Shown here in pieces: positions 16,666 through 25,526 of a stretch of DNA of 64,000 nucleotides (positions are counted from its first letter, which is position 1; each line of letters starts with the position of its first letter). Source of the DNA: Sphingobacteriales bacterium (lineage in GTDB: Bacteria; Bacteroidota; Bacteroidia; Sphingobacteriales; Sphingobacteriaceae); NCBI GenBank assembly GCA_028288165.1, contig JAQBOG010000021.1, forward strand, positions 62,001 to 126,000, written 5' to 3'. A model generated the notes under the pieces. That model was not told where the DNA came from. It did not search any database and was given only the letters and a program-made list of their open reading frames with translations. The translations under genes were made by a program, and so were the position numbers.

Positions 16666-17901
16666 ATGAGTAAAGTGATAAGGGTTGAAAATCTTTCTAA
16701 ACAATATCGGCTTGGAGAAGTTGGAACCGGAAGTTTGTCACATGATATAAATCGACTTTGGCATAAGGCAAGAGGTAAAGAAGACCCCTATTCAAAAGTA
16801 GGGGAAGAAAATAAAAGAGAAACTAAAGGTAATTCTGACTACGTTTGGGCACTGAAGGATATTAATTTTGACATCGAGCAGGGTGATAGAGTTGGTATAA
16901 TTGGTCGAAACGGAGCAGGGAAATCAACCCTATTGAAAATTCTTTCTCGCACCACCTCCCCTACATGTGGCTCAGTAAAAATTAAAGGGAAAGTTGCAAG
17001 TCTACTCGAAGTAGGAACCGGCTTTCATCCTGATCTCAGCGGTCGCGATAATATTTTCCTGAATGGTGCAATCCTTGGTATGTCTAAACGTGAGGTTAAA
17101 AGACGTTTTGATGAGATTGTTGACTTCTCTGGAGTTGAACGATATATTGATACCCCAGTAAAACGCTATTCTTCCGGGATGTACGTAAGACTGGCATTTG
17201 CTGTTGCTGCTCACCTTGAATCTGACATTTTGATTGTAGATGAAGTGCTAGCAGTGGGGGACGCCGAGTTTCAAAAAAAAAGTTTGGGTAAAATGAATCA
17301 GGTGAGTGAGGAAAAAGGTAAAACAATTTTACTAGTAAGCCATAATATGCAAGCAATTTTAAATCTATGTAGTTCGTCAATTTTGTTAAATAATGGTGGG
17401 GTAGCAGGAATTGGCGATACGTTAGATATTATAACTAAATATCTAGCTGACAAATCAAGCGGAAATATTTTTAAAAAAGAAGTTGATAATTCCAAAATCA
17501 TACAGTTAACAAGGTCTGAGATTAAAATATGCGATTTTAAAAAGCTAATAATTGAGATTGAAATAGAATCTGAAGCAGAGCGAGAATGCTCAATTGATAT
17601 GCGTATAACAGATAGATTGCAGTTACCTTTTGCATTTGGATCGATAGGAAGTTTAAATTATGATGAAAAATGTCACTTAAGAAAAGGAGAAAACAGGTAT
17701 TCATTAACTATTAACTTAGCGAACTTCGCCTTGGGAGTTTATTACATTAGTTTAGACCTTACCAATCCTAATATCGAATATTATGACAGAGTGGAGAATT
17801 GTCTGCAGTTTGAAGTTATAAAAGACCCTTCACATGAAAACAAAAGATATGTAATGCAGAATTGGAATTATGGAAGCTATCATCTTAAAATTAATGAATG
17901 A
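16666..17901 (+). CDS. ABC transporter ATP-binding protein with C-terminal glycan-binding domain (Wzt-like)
   Basis: 411 residues. The ATPase part has Walker A GIIGRNGAGKST (about residue 85), the signature RYSSGMYVRLAFAVA, Walker B DILIVDEVLAVGD and the switch histidine in LLVSHNM. After about residue 265 comes a beta-rich Wzt_C domain, which in homologues binds the modified end of the exported polysaccharide. An insertion between the first strands and Walker A (about residues 25-60) is normal in this family. It partners the permease at 14076. Presence of the Wzt_C domain argues for export dependent on a terminal modification. Confidence 0.94.
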   Translation: MSKVIRVENLSKQYRLGEVGTGSLSHDINRLWHKARGKEDPYSKVGEENKRETKGNSDYVWALKDINFDIEQGDRVGIIGRNGAGKSTLLKILSRTTSPTCGSVKIKGKVASLLEVGTGFHPDLSGRDNIFLNGAILGMSKREVKRRFDEIVDFSGVERYIDTPVKRYSSGMYVRLAFAVAAHLESDILIVDEVLAVGDAEFQKKSLGKMNQVSEEKGKTILLVSHNMQAILNLCSSSILLNNGGVAGIGDTLDIITKYLADKSSGNIFKKEVDNSKIIQLTRSEIKICDFKKLIIEIEIESEAERECSIDMRITDRLQLPFAFGSIGSLNYDEKCHLRKGENRYSLTINLANFALGVYYISLDLTNPNIEYYDRVENCLQFEVIKDPSHENKRYVMQNWNYGSYHLKINE

Positions 17902-18604
17902 ACTAGTAGCCTTCTTTAAAAAAAAATCACAGAAGAATGATTCACCTGATATTGATCGTAATTTACTTGAAATTATAAAAACATTAAGTACGGGAAAAGT
18001 TTCAAGCATATTTGACGTCGGTGCTTGTCATGGCAGATATTCGCTGGCATCTTCCCATTTTTTCTTACAGGCCGATATACATTGTTTTGAACCCTTCCCA
18101 GAAGCTTTCGATGTATTAAAGAAAAATCTTAAAGGTGATAGATTTCATTTAAATAATGTGGCAGTTTCGAATAAAATTGGAAATGAAAAGTTCTATGTTA
18201 ATAATCTTCACGAAACAAATTCTTTATTACCCTCAGCTCATACAAACAGCATAATTGATAAATTAATCAAATCAAAATCTGAAATAATAGTTGGAGTAAC
18301 TACTATTCAAGATTATTGCGATAGTGAAAAGATCAACTGCATAGATATATTAAAGATTGATGCACAAGGGAACACAATAAATGTCCTCGAGGGATGCCTT
18401 GACCTACTAGTACAAGGCAGAATTAAATTTATACAATGTGAAGTCGAATTCTTAGAGATTTATCAAAACCAAAAACTATTTCATCACATAGCAACCTACC
18501 TCGAACAATATAATTATCATTTATTCTCCTTATATAACCTTCATTTTGATGTTAACGATAGATTATCTTGGGCTGATGCGCTATTTTATATTCCGCAGCA
18601 ATGA
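17894..18604 (+). CDS. FkbM family methyltransferase
   Basis: About 236 residues. I choose the ATG at 17894, overlapping the Wzt stop by 8 bases, over an ATG 24 bases upstream, because MNELVAFF gives the shorter overlap. Motif I is SIFDVGACHGRYS, the acidic ribose contact follows in DIHCFEPFPEAF, and ILKIDAQGNTINVLEG is the FkbM-type motif IV region. The FkbM family O-methylates sugars and other hydroxyls using SAM. It is followed, with a 4-base ATGA overlap, by a second FkbM protein that is clearly diverged. Likely decorates the glycan; position of methylation unknown. Confidence 0.88.
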   Translation: MNELVAFFKKKSQKNDSPDIDRNLLEIIKTLSTGKVSSIFDVGACHGRYSLASSHFFLQADIHCFEPFPEAFDVLKKNLKGDRFHLNNVAVSNKIGNEKFYVNNLHETNSLLPSAHTNSIIDKLIKSKSEIIVGVTTIQDYCDSEKINCIDILKIDAQGNTINVLEGCLDLLVQGRIKFIQCEVEFLEIYQNQKLFHHIATYLEQYNYHLFSLYNLHFDVNDRLSWADALFYIPQQ

Positions 18605-19326
18605 AAGAATTGATTAAGTTTTTTTTCAATATGTTCAATTACTCAATTATTAAAAAGCCAATTATTAAATCAATTACAAATGAACGTTTTTCTTATTCGC
18701 AGTGCGGCGAAGATCTGATAGTTGATTATATCTTTAAATTAAGGAATATTAATAAGCCATCGTATATTGACATTGGTGCACATGATCCATATTTTTTAAG
18801 CAACACGGCAATTTTTTATCAAAGGGGTTGTAGGGGTATAAACATTGAAGCCAACCCCCACCTTATTGAAAATTTCAATAATCATAGAAACGAAGATATT
18901 AACATCAATATTGGAATCAGTGATAAGGAGAATGAGCTAGACTTCTATTTTATGAAGGATAGTACCTTAAGTACTTTTTCTAAAGATGAATGTGACGCCA
19001 TGATTAAAAATGGAAAAGAACTTTTAAAAACTGAGAAAATTAAGTTGTTTACTATTCGAATGGTATTACAGAAATATTGTGATAACATATTTCCTGATTT
19101 TTTAAGTCTTGATGCTGAAGGAATGGATCTCCGAATTCTCAAATCCATTGATTTTAATAAATCAACCCCAAAAGTAATTTGTGTAGAAGCAGCCCAATAT
19201 TCTCCAATTGGTGCAGGTGCAAGGAGGGATGAATTAATTGATTTCCTTGTTACAAAGGGTTATTATGAATACGCTAATACTAATCTAAATGCGATTATGG
19301 TTAATAAAAACTTTTGGTTTATTTAA
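18601..19326 (+). CDS. FkbM family methyltransferase
   Basis: 241 residues. YSQCGEDLIVDYIF at about residues 31-44 is the lead-in common to this FkbM subgroup, then SYIDIGAHDPYFLSNT (SAM-binding loop), GINIEANPHLIE (ribose contact) and FLSLDAEGMDLRIL. The ATG overlaps the stop of the preceding FkbM gene by 4 bases (ATGA). Sequence similarity to that neighbour is confined to the motifs, so they are not a recent tandem duplication. Presumed sugar O-methyltransferase of the surface glycan; acceptor not known. Confidence 0.88.
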   Translation: MKELIKFFFNMFNYSIIKKPIIKSITNERFSYSQCGEDLIVDYIFKLRNINKPSYIDIGAHDPYFLSNTAIFYQRGCRGINIEANPHLIENFNNHRNEDININIGISDKENELDFYFMKDSTLSTFSKDECDAMIKNGKELLKTEKIKLFTIRMVLQKYCDNIFPDFLSLDAEGMDLRILKSIDFNKSTPKVICVEAAQYSPIGAGARRDELIDFLVTKGYYEYANTNLNAIMVNKNFWFI

Positions 19327-20126
19327 TGTCCTGGCCTATAATTTCAATCATTATACCCACTTTAAATTCAGGTAAAACTCTTTCGGAATGCCTAGATAGC
19401 CTGATACTTCAAACATACAAGAATTTTGAAGTAATAATTGTAGATGGAGCATCTTCCGATGACACAATGTTGATTTTAGAATATTATGCAAAATTAAGTG
19501 CATCTATTAGATGGGTTTCAGACAAAGATAATGGGATTTATGATGCAATGAACAAAGGTTTAAAACTTGCAAAAGGAGATTGGATATATTTTTTAGGAAG
19601 CGATGATAAACTATTTTCTCCTGCGGTACTTTATACAATAGCAAAAAAATCTAAAAATGAAAATGAGTTTGATATCATCTATGGAGATGTTTTCAGTACC
19701 AGATTTAATGGCATTTATGCCGGAGAATTTAATTCGGAAAAAATATTGCACCAAAATATATGTCATCAAGCAATTTTTTTTAAAAAAACGGTTTTCAAAA
19801 AAATAGGAAATTTTAGTTTAAAATACACTCTATATGCAGACTGGGACCATAATATAAGATGGTTTTTATCGAAACGAATAAAGAAAAAATATATAAATAT
19901 GGTTATCGCAAACTATGCTGATGGTGGCTTTAGCTCTAATCCAAATAATAAGGATACAATATTCTTTGATGATAGACGATGGAAATTTATCAAATACAAT
20001 AAAAAATCTACTTCATTTATAAATAAGTTAAAGGTTATTAAAGCAGAATTTAAAAATGCATTAAACGAGAACAGGAAGAGACATGCTTTGCAAATACTGT
20101 TTGAAAGCCCCTATTTATTTTTTTAA
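19326..20126 (+). CDS. Family 2 glycosyltransferase
   Basis: About 266 residues starting at the ATG that overlaps the preceding TAA by one base (TAATG); an in-frame TTG 12 bases upstream is less likely. Motifs: ISIIIPTLNSGKTL, FEVIIVDGASSDDT, DNGIYDAMNKGLKLAKG, and the DxD equivalent in FLGSDDKL. Subgroup as for the gene at 6356. It ends in a lysine-rich tail. TAATG coupling continues into the next GT2 gene, so these are co-translated. Donor and acceptor unknown. Confidence 0.88.
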   Translation: MSWPIISIIIPTLNSGKTLSECLDSLILQTYKNFEVIIVDGASSDDTMLILEYYAKLSASIRWVSDKDNGIYDAMNKGLKLAKGDWIYFLGSDDKLFSPAVLYTIAKKSKNENEFDIIYGDVFSTRFNGIYAGEFNSEKILHQNICHQAIFFKKTVFKKIGNFSLKYTLYADWDHNIRWFLSKRIKKKYINMVIANYADGGFSSNPNNKDTIFFDDRRWKFIKYNKKSTSFINKLKVIKAEFKNALNENRKRHALQILFESPYLFF

Positions 20127-21019
20127 TGCCCAAAGTTTCTGTAATCATACCAAATTATAATCATGCCCTATATTTAAAACAGCGTATTGAATCTGTTATC
20201 AACCAAACATATCAGAATTTTGACATAATAATTCTTGACGATTATTCTACTGACAATAGTAAAGAGATAATAGAATCTTATCGACTTCATTCAAAAGTAT
20301 CAAATGTTATTTTTAATGAGAGCAATTCTGGTAGCCCATTTAAACAATGGAAAAAAGGTGTAGATCTGGCACGGGGAGAATATATATGGATAGCCGAAAG
20401 TGATGATTGGTGTGAATTAAATTTTTTAGAAGTATTAATTGTCGAAATTCAAGGTCGTCCGAATGTTGGTATCTGTTTTTCGGACTCAAATTGGGTTGAC
20501 ACGAAAGGCAATATTGGAAAAGATTTGTCGATTCATAAAAAGGGATTCTTCAAATCAGGTATCGTAGAAATTAGAGAAGGTTTGATAAATCATAACACTA
20601 TCCAAAATGTTAGTTCTGCCTTAATGAAAAAAGAAATTGTAGATCGATATATCAATGAAACTGTAGAGTATAAATCTTGTGGGGATTGGCGTCTTTATAT
20701 TGATATCTTACAAAATTCAGACATAGTTTTTGTGGGAAAAAAATTAAATAATTTTAGGTGGTATCATAATAACACTTCAAATAAGGCAACCGAAAACGGA
20801 TTATGGATAAGTGAAGGTGTTAAAATTTTAGCATTTTCAAATGCATACAAAGCGAATTTTAGTCCTAGAAAACTTTTGTCCATTAGTAAATTTTGGTTCA
20901 ACAAATCAAAAAATTTTACATTCTCTAAACGCTTGCAGTTTCAGTCTACCTCTATTTTCTATTTATCAATCTTTATTTTAAAATCCCTCATTAATAAATT
21001 GTCTATTCGCGGTAAGTGA
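20126..21019 (+). CDS. Family 2 glycosyltransferase
   Basis: 297 residues. Starts at the ATG overlapping the previous stop by one base. Motifs: KVSVIIPNYNHALYLKQRI, FDIIILDDYSTDNSKEI, and the metal-binding WIAESDDWCE near residue 90. The C-terminal third is basic with one hydrophobic patch near the end, suggesting membrane association. It is the last gene before a 336-base gap, so a transcript boundary or a lost gene may lie downstream. Inverting GT-A transferase acting in the cytosol on the lipid-linked repeat; specificity unknown. Confidence 0.88.
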   Translation: MPKVSVIIPNYNHALYLKQRIESVINQTYQNFDIIILDDYSTDNSKEIIESYRLHSKVSNVIFNESNSGSPFKQWKKGVDLARGEYIWIAESDDWCELNFLEVLIVEIQGRPNVGICFSDSNWVDTKGNIGKDLSIHKKGFFKSGIVEIREGLINHNTIQNVSSALMKKEIVDRYINETVEYKSCGDWRLYIDILQNSDIVFVGKKLNNFRWYHNNTSNKATENGLWISEGVKILAFSNAYKANFSPRKLLSISKFWFNKSKNFTFSKRLQFQSTSIFYLSIFILKSLINKLSIRGK

Positions 21020-21355
21020 AAACAATCTGTTTTCACCGCTACATACCATATCTGCCTCCATAACTGTCTATTCTAAAAATATATTGAAATATGTTAAGTA
21101 AAAATTTACTGAAACCTGTTAATAATTTTCCTTCGTTGTTCTTAAATGAGAATTCGGAGATAGACTATAGCGATTGGGAGGCAGAACAATGAATCTCAAC
21201 AAACGAAATCTCGTATCCATCGGGTACTTAAGTGCACTTGGAAATAAAGAAAATTGTAAGCATTGAATAATCCACTGAAAAACGAGCATAAAGCATCGCA
21301 ATCAAATGCTCACCTATATTAAAAGTGTGAGCAAAAAAGCATATAATAAATTTAG
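21020..21355. other. 336-base gap without a convincing gene
   Basis: The longest non-coding stretch in the window. It holds a 33-codon ORF at 21091-21192 that opens MLSKNLLKPVNNFPSLF and an overlapping 25-codon ORF, neither recognisable. There is a weak 6-bp hairpin near 21279-21310 and no TAnnTTTG box that I can find. It may be the remnant of a deleted gene or hold a weak promoter for the next block. Confidence 0.5.
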
Positions 21356-22357
21356 ATGACTTTAGCTTTTACGCTTTGCTCAAATAATTATCTTGCCCAG
21401 GCAAAAGTCTTAGGTGAAAGCTTCCGGAAATACCATCCCGATGTCGAATTCATCATAGGTCTAGTTGATCTTTTCCATCCATCGGTAGATTATACTGCCT
21501 TTGAGAATTTTACCATCATTCATGTCCAAGAGGTTGATATTCCTGAGTTTCAGCAAATGGAAAAGAAATATAGTATTGTGGAATTGAATACATCAGTAAA
21601 GCCCTTTTACTTCACACATCTTTTTAAATCTCGTAAAGCTGATAAAATAATATATCTCGATCCGGATATTGAAATATATTCTAATTTGGTAGAAGTATTA
21701 GATCTTTTAAATTCCTATAACATCATTATAACACCACAAAATTGTATGCCAATAGATGATGGCGATTTGCCATCAGACATCGATTTACTTGGCACAGGTA
21801 TATTTAATTTAGGGTTTATCGCATTGTCCAACCATGAAAAGATTAAATCATTTTTAAGTTGGTGGTCCGATCGATTAGTAAAATATGCTTTTGCTAATCC
21901 GGGGAGCAACATGTTTTTTGATCAAATCTGGATAAATTTAGTTCCTGTTTTTTTTGACAACTATTACATTTTAAAACATCCGGGTTATAACATGGCTCCT
22001 TCGAATTTGCACGAAAGAGATCTTACAGATAAAAGGAAAGGGGAATGGTTTGTTAATGAAGAATTTCCACTAAGATTTTATCATTTTAGCGGGTTTAAAC
22101 ACTTAAATCCTGAAATCATTTGTTCTTATAGCAAGCGGTATACATTAGAAGAACGAGACGATATTGCACCATTATATGAAGCATATCTAAGTTCCCTGAA
22201 TCTGAACAAGATAAATGACTTTCAGAATATTACCCCATATTTTTGCCAACTACCTGATAGCCCACCTGTCTCTATAGATAAAAATAATTATAATAAAACT
22301 CGCAGGGCCTTCAATAGAATTTTACGAGCAATGAAAGTACTAGCTGGAAGAAACTAA
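21356..22357 (+). CDS. GT-A-type glycosyltransferase-like protein (GT8-like)
   Basis: 333 residues. It begins LAFTLCSNNYLAQAKVLGESFRKYHP, cut here as the start typical of GT8-like transferases that open with a listening-like strand followed by an acceptor helix. The probable metal site is IIYLDPDIEIY at about residue 100, followed by PDNxx-free region LGTGIFNLGFIALSN. The C-terminal PGYNMAPSNL and YHFSGFK motifs are shared with bacterial glycan-locus transferases. No close named family is recognised. It follows the 336-base gap and is 1 base from the next gene. Function as a sugar transferase is inferred from the DxD and context. Confidence 0.75.
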   Translation: MTLAFTLCSNNYLAQAKVLGESFRKYHPDVEFIIGLVDLFHPSVDYTAFENFTIIHVQEVDIPEFQQMEKKYSIVELNTSVKPFYFTHLFKSRKADKIIYLDPDIEIYSNLVEVLDLLNSYNIIITPQNCMPIDDGDLPSDIDLLGTGIFNLGFIALSNHEKIKSFLSWWSDRLVKYAFANPGSNMFFDQIWINLVPVFFDNYYILKHPGYNMAPSNLHERDLTDKRKGEWFVNEEFPLRFYHFSGFKHLNPEIICSYSKRYTLEERDDIAPLYEAYLSSLNLNKINDFQNITPYFCQLPDSPPVSIDKNNYNKTRRAFNRILRAMKVLAGRN

Positions 22358-22358
22358 A

Positions 22359-23330
22359 GTGGACAATTTGAAAACACCTTTACTCTTCTTAATTTTCAAC
22401 AGGCCTGATTTGACCAGCATTGTTTTTGAAGAAATCAGAAAGCAAAAACCACAACAATTATTTATTGCTGCTGATGGCCCAAGAGAAGTTCCTGGCGAAC
22501 GTGAAATATGTGAGTCGGCAAGAAATTTAGTAATCAATAATGTAGATTGGGAATGTGAGGTCAAAACATTGTTTAGAGATAAAAATCTAGGGTGTGGGAG
22601 AGCAGTTTCAGAAGCTATAACTTGGTTTTTTAAAAATGTCGAGGAAGGGATTATTCTTGAAGATGATTGTTTGCCAAATGAAAGCTTCTTTACCTTTTGC
22701 TCTGAGTTGTTGGCACATTATAGAGACAACAACAAAATAATGCATATTTCCGGAAATAATTTTCAGGATGGAATCTGGAGAGGTGATGGAAGTTATTATT
22801 ATTCCCAGTTTCCTCACATATGGGGTTGGGCGACTTGGAAACGAGCCTGGTCACTATATGACCTATCGCTTAGAAACTTCCCAAAGTTTGAAAAAGATAA
22901 AGCTCTCTATAAAGTAATTAAAGATAAAAACCAAGTAAGTTTTTGGCTAGATAATTTCAAAGCAAGTTATTTTAAAGCTATCGATACATGGGATCATGCA
23001 TGGTCTTTTTCGTTTTTATCGAATAATGGGTATGCTATTTTGCCGAATGTAAATTTGGTATCAAACATTGGTTTTGGGCCGAACGCCACCCATACTTATC
23101 AAAAAGATAGTAGACTTGAAAATCTCCCTTCTGTTAAACTTGATAACTTGGTTCACCCCATCGAATTAAAGCTAAACTTTGACGCTGATAATTATACGTA
23201 TTACCAAATTTTCCACAACCATTCTAATAATAATAATAATAGTAAGGCAATATCGATAATTATGGAAAGACTTTTTCTTAGTACAAAGTTTTGTCGCAAA
23301 ATATTATCTGCCATACTTTATTCGAAGTAA
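22359..23330 (+). CDS. Glycosyltransferase-like protein, paralogue of the N-terminal half of the 29391 gene
   Basis: 323 residues, GTG start one base after the previous stop. GT-A-like features: LLFLIFNRPDLTSIVFEEI at the N-terminus, LFIAADGPRE, the acidic EGIILEDDCLPNESFF and HIWGWATWKRAW. This is the family often annotated as nucleotide-diphospho-sugar transferase in Bacteroidota. It is a clear paralogue of residues 1-300 of the protein at 29391-31217, with long identical stretches, but lacks that protein's methyltransferase half. A run of five asparagines (codons from a TAA-register repeat at 23225-23240) lies near residue 293. Donor unknown. Confidence 0.78.
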   Translation: MDNLKTPLLFLIFNRPDLTSIVFEEIRKQKPQQLFIAADGPREVPGEREICESARNLVINNVDWECEVKTLFRDKNLGCGRAVSEAITWFFKNVEEGIILEDDCLPNESFFTFCSELLAHYRDNNKIMHISGNNFQDGIWRGDGSYYYSQFPHIWGWATWKRAWSLYDLSLRNFPKFEKDKALYKVIKDKNQVSFWLDNFKASYFKAIDTWDHAWSFSFLSNNGYAILPNVNLVSNIGFGPNATHTYQKDSRLENLPSVKLDNLVHPIELKLNFDADNYTYYQIFHNHSNNNNNSKAISIIMERLFLSTKFCRKILSAILYSK

Positions 23331-23372
23331 TATAGTGGAAACAGAGACTATTAAACGCTCAGATTCGTAAAA

Positions 23373-24362
23373 ATGGACTTGCAAATGAACTTTAAAAGAT
23401 TTTTTTTGGGAAGGATTTTCAATAGATTTACAGCACTTTTAAATATAAATACTGATTTATATCAGATAAGCCAGCGTTTGCTTGAGATTAATAAACAGGT
23501 CAAAGAGAATAAAGAAGATTTAGATTCCATTAAATCGTTATTGGGTAAGAGTCTTATCAATAACAACATAAATAAGGATTACTTTTCTGACATACAGAAA
23601 GCAGAATTTAAAATTTTCTCACAATGGGGCGATGATGGGATTATTCAATATATAATTAATAAACTTGAATTTAGAACTAAGACATTTATAGAGTTTGGAG
23701 TTGAAAATTATACGGAATCTAACTCAAGATTTCTTTTAATAAATGATAACTGGAGCGGTTTAGTTATCGACGGATCAGAGCAAAATATAAAATATATCCA
23801 AAACGACCCAATTTTTTGGAAGTATAATTTACAAGCGGTTCAATCTTTCGTCACGAAAAATAATATCAATCAAATAATTACGTCTGCAGGGTTTACAGGC
23901 GAAATTGGGATATTAAGTATCGATATAGATGGAAATGATTACTGGATCTGGGAAACAATATCGGTAATTAAACCAGTTATGGTAATAATAGAATTCAATG
24001 CTGTATTCGGCATTGATCGTCCGATTACAATTCCATATTCAAAAAATTTCATTCGGCAAGAAGCCCACTATAGTTATCTATATTTTGGTGCTTCCCTATC
24101 TGCACTTGTAAGGTTAGCTATATTGAAAGGCTATACTTTCATCGGTACAAACAGTGCTTCAGTGAATGCATATTTTATTAAAAATGAGGATTTAGGTCAG
24201 TTCGTAAAAAGGAATGTAGATGAAGCTTTTTCTATATCTAAGTTTCGTGAATCTCGTGCTAATAATGCCGCCTTGAATTATTTAAGCTATCAAGACAGTC
24301 AAGACTGTATTAGGGGTTTGCCAGTATATAATATTGAGAGTGAAGAACTAGAATTGTTCTAA
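23373..24362 (+). CDS. FkbM/SAM-methyltransferase-like protein of unknown specificity
   Basis: 329 residues. An N-terminal segment with coiled-coil character (about residues 25-60) precedes a Rossmann-like domain: FSQWGDDGIIQYII, KTFIEFGVENYTESNSRF (SAM-loop position), SGLVIDGSEQNIKYI and ILSIDIDGNDYWIWE, which parallels the FkbM motif with DxDG. The glycine-rich loop is not the classic GxGxG. A second ATG at 23385 is an alternative start. Genes like this recur in glycan clusters. A methyltransferase role is inferred from the motif order; a degenerate or non-methyl-transferring relative is possible. Confidence 0.65.
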   Translation: MDLQMNFKRFFLGRIFNRFTALLNINTDLYQISQRLLEINKQVKENKEDLDSIKSLLGKSLINNNINKDYFSDIQKAEFKIFSQWGDDGIIQYIINKLEFRTKTFIEFGVENYTESNSRFLLINDNWSGLVIDGSEQNIKYIQNDPIFWKYNLQAVQSFVTKNNINQIITSAGFTGEIGILSIDIDGNDYWIWETISVIKPVMVIIEFNAVFGIDRPITIPYSKNFIRQEAHYSYLYFGASLSALVRLAILKGYTFIGTNSASVNAYFIKNEDLGQFVKRNVDEAFSISKFRESRANNAALNYLSYQDSQDCIRGLPVYNIESEELELF

Positions 24363-24388
24363 GTTTTAATAATGAATTAAAATAATAA

Positions 24389-25507
24389 ATGATTGATATT
24401 CTATTCGATAATCAAATATTCAATTCTCAAGAGTTCGGAGGAATATCTAGATATTTCTCCGAACTTATTATGGGACTAAAGAAAGATTCTGAATGCAATA
24501 TTGTACAAAAAACATATTATTCTAACAATATACATTTACACACTAACAACTTAACATCATATGATAAGTTAAGAACTCTGCCCCTATTTCGTGGTAAGAG
24601 TCGAATTGAAAATTATATTAAAAAAAATGAATCTAACCAAATCAAAAATTTTCTAAGAAGCAGAAAATTTGACATATTTCATCCCACATATTATAATAGT
24701 CCATTTTTAAGCGACTTACCAATTGATAAACCATTGGTTATAACAGTGCATGATATGATTCATGAATTATATCTTGATAAAAAGTTTGAATGTCTGCATC
24801 CCGAGACTATTGAAAAAAAAAAACTTATTCAGAGAGCAGATCACATCATTGCTGTTTCGCAGGACACCAAAAGAAACATCCTCTTTTTTAATCCAAATAT
24901 TGATGAAAATAAAATTACCGTAATTCATCATGGTTCTTCTTTTCCTTCCAAACATTTAAGCCATAAAAAGCCTCTTCATGGGAGATATCTACTATATGTT
25001 GGTAATCGAAAATTTTACAAGAATTTTCAAGCATTGCTAACAAGCATTTCTTTTTTCCTAAGGAAGGAAAAAATTCTTCTTGTATGTGCAGGAGGGGGAG
25101 ACTTTGATAATTATGAAGCTCAAATCATAGCAAATCAGCAATTAAAAAATATCGTAGTATTTCAAAAAATAAAGAATGATACTGACTTAGAAAACTTATA
25201 TAGAAACGCAATCTGTTTTATATTCCCTTCATTATATGAAGGTTTTGGGATCCCTATTTTGGAAGCGTTTGCCTGTGGCTGCCCGGTATTACTTTCCGAG
25301 GCAAGTTGTTTTCCTGAAGTCGCAGGAGATGCAGCCTTATACTTCAGAATTGGTGACGATGAAAGTTTAATGAATCAACTCTGGCGAATATTGAATAACA
25401 ATGAAATAAGAGAGGATTTAATTAATAAAGGGACTGAACGCTCAAAAGATTTTAGTTGGGAGATAACGGTTGAGCAACATAAAACCCTCTATAAAACTCT
25501 TCTATAA
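24389..25507 (+). CDS. Family 4 glycosyltransferase (mannosyltransferase-like)
   Basis: 372 residues, GT-B fold. It begins IDILFDNQIFNSQEFGGISR, a motif of GT4 mannosyltransferases, with VITVHDMIHE and ADHIIAVSQDTKRNI in the first domain and YVGNRKFYKNF plus the E-x7-E in EGFGIPILEAFACGCPV in the donor domain. The gene contains an A11 run at 24813-24823 (codons for IEKKKL), intact in this sequence. It lies 26 bases after its upstream neighbour and 19 before the next gene. The gene at 58722 is a distant homologue outside the locus. Donor assignment (GDP-mannose) is only suggestive. Confidence 0.88.
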   Translation: MIDILFDNQIFNSQEFGGISRYFSELIMGLKKDSECNIVQKTYYSNNIHLHTNNLTSYDKLRTLPLFRGKSRIENYIKKNESNQIKNFLRSRKFDIFHPTYYNSPFLSDLPIDKPLVITVHDMIHELYLDKKFECLHPETIEKKKLIQRADHIIAVSQDTKRNILFFNPNIDENKITVIHHGSSFPSKHLSHKKPLHGRYLLYVGNRKFYKNFQALLTSISFFLRKEKILLVCAGGGDFDNYEAQIIANQQLKNIVVFQKIKNDTDLENLYRNAICFIFPSLYEGFGIPILEAFACGCPVLLSEASCFPEVAGDAALYFRIGDDESLMNQLWRILNNNEIREDLINKGTERSKDFSWEITVEQHKTLYKTLL

Positions 25508-25526
25508 GCCACTATTCACCTAAATT

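Noticed and set aside
21189-21266. 25-codon ORF overlapping the 33-codon ORF in the 336-base gap
   Set aside because: Too short, no recognisable content, and its neighbours show no coupling.
21279-21310. Hairpin with GAGCAT and ATGCTC arms as a terminator
   Set aside because: Only six base pairs around a 16-base loop and no T run; likely chance.
23225-23240. TAA-register trinucleotide repeat as a phase-variation tract
   Set aside because: A three-base unit changes only the number of asparagines and cannot switch the frame; five copies is also short.
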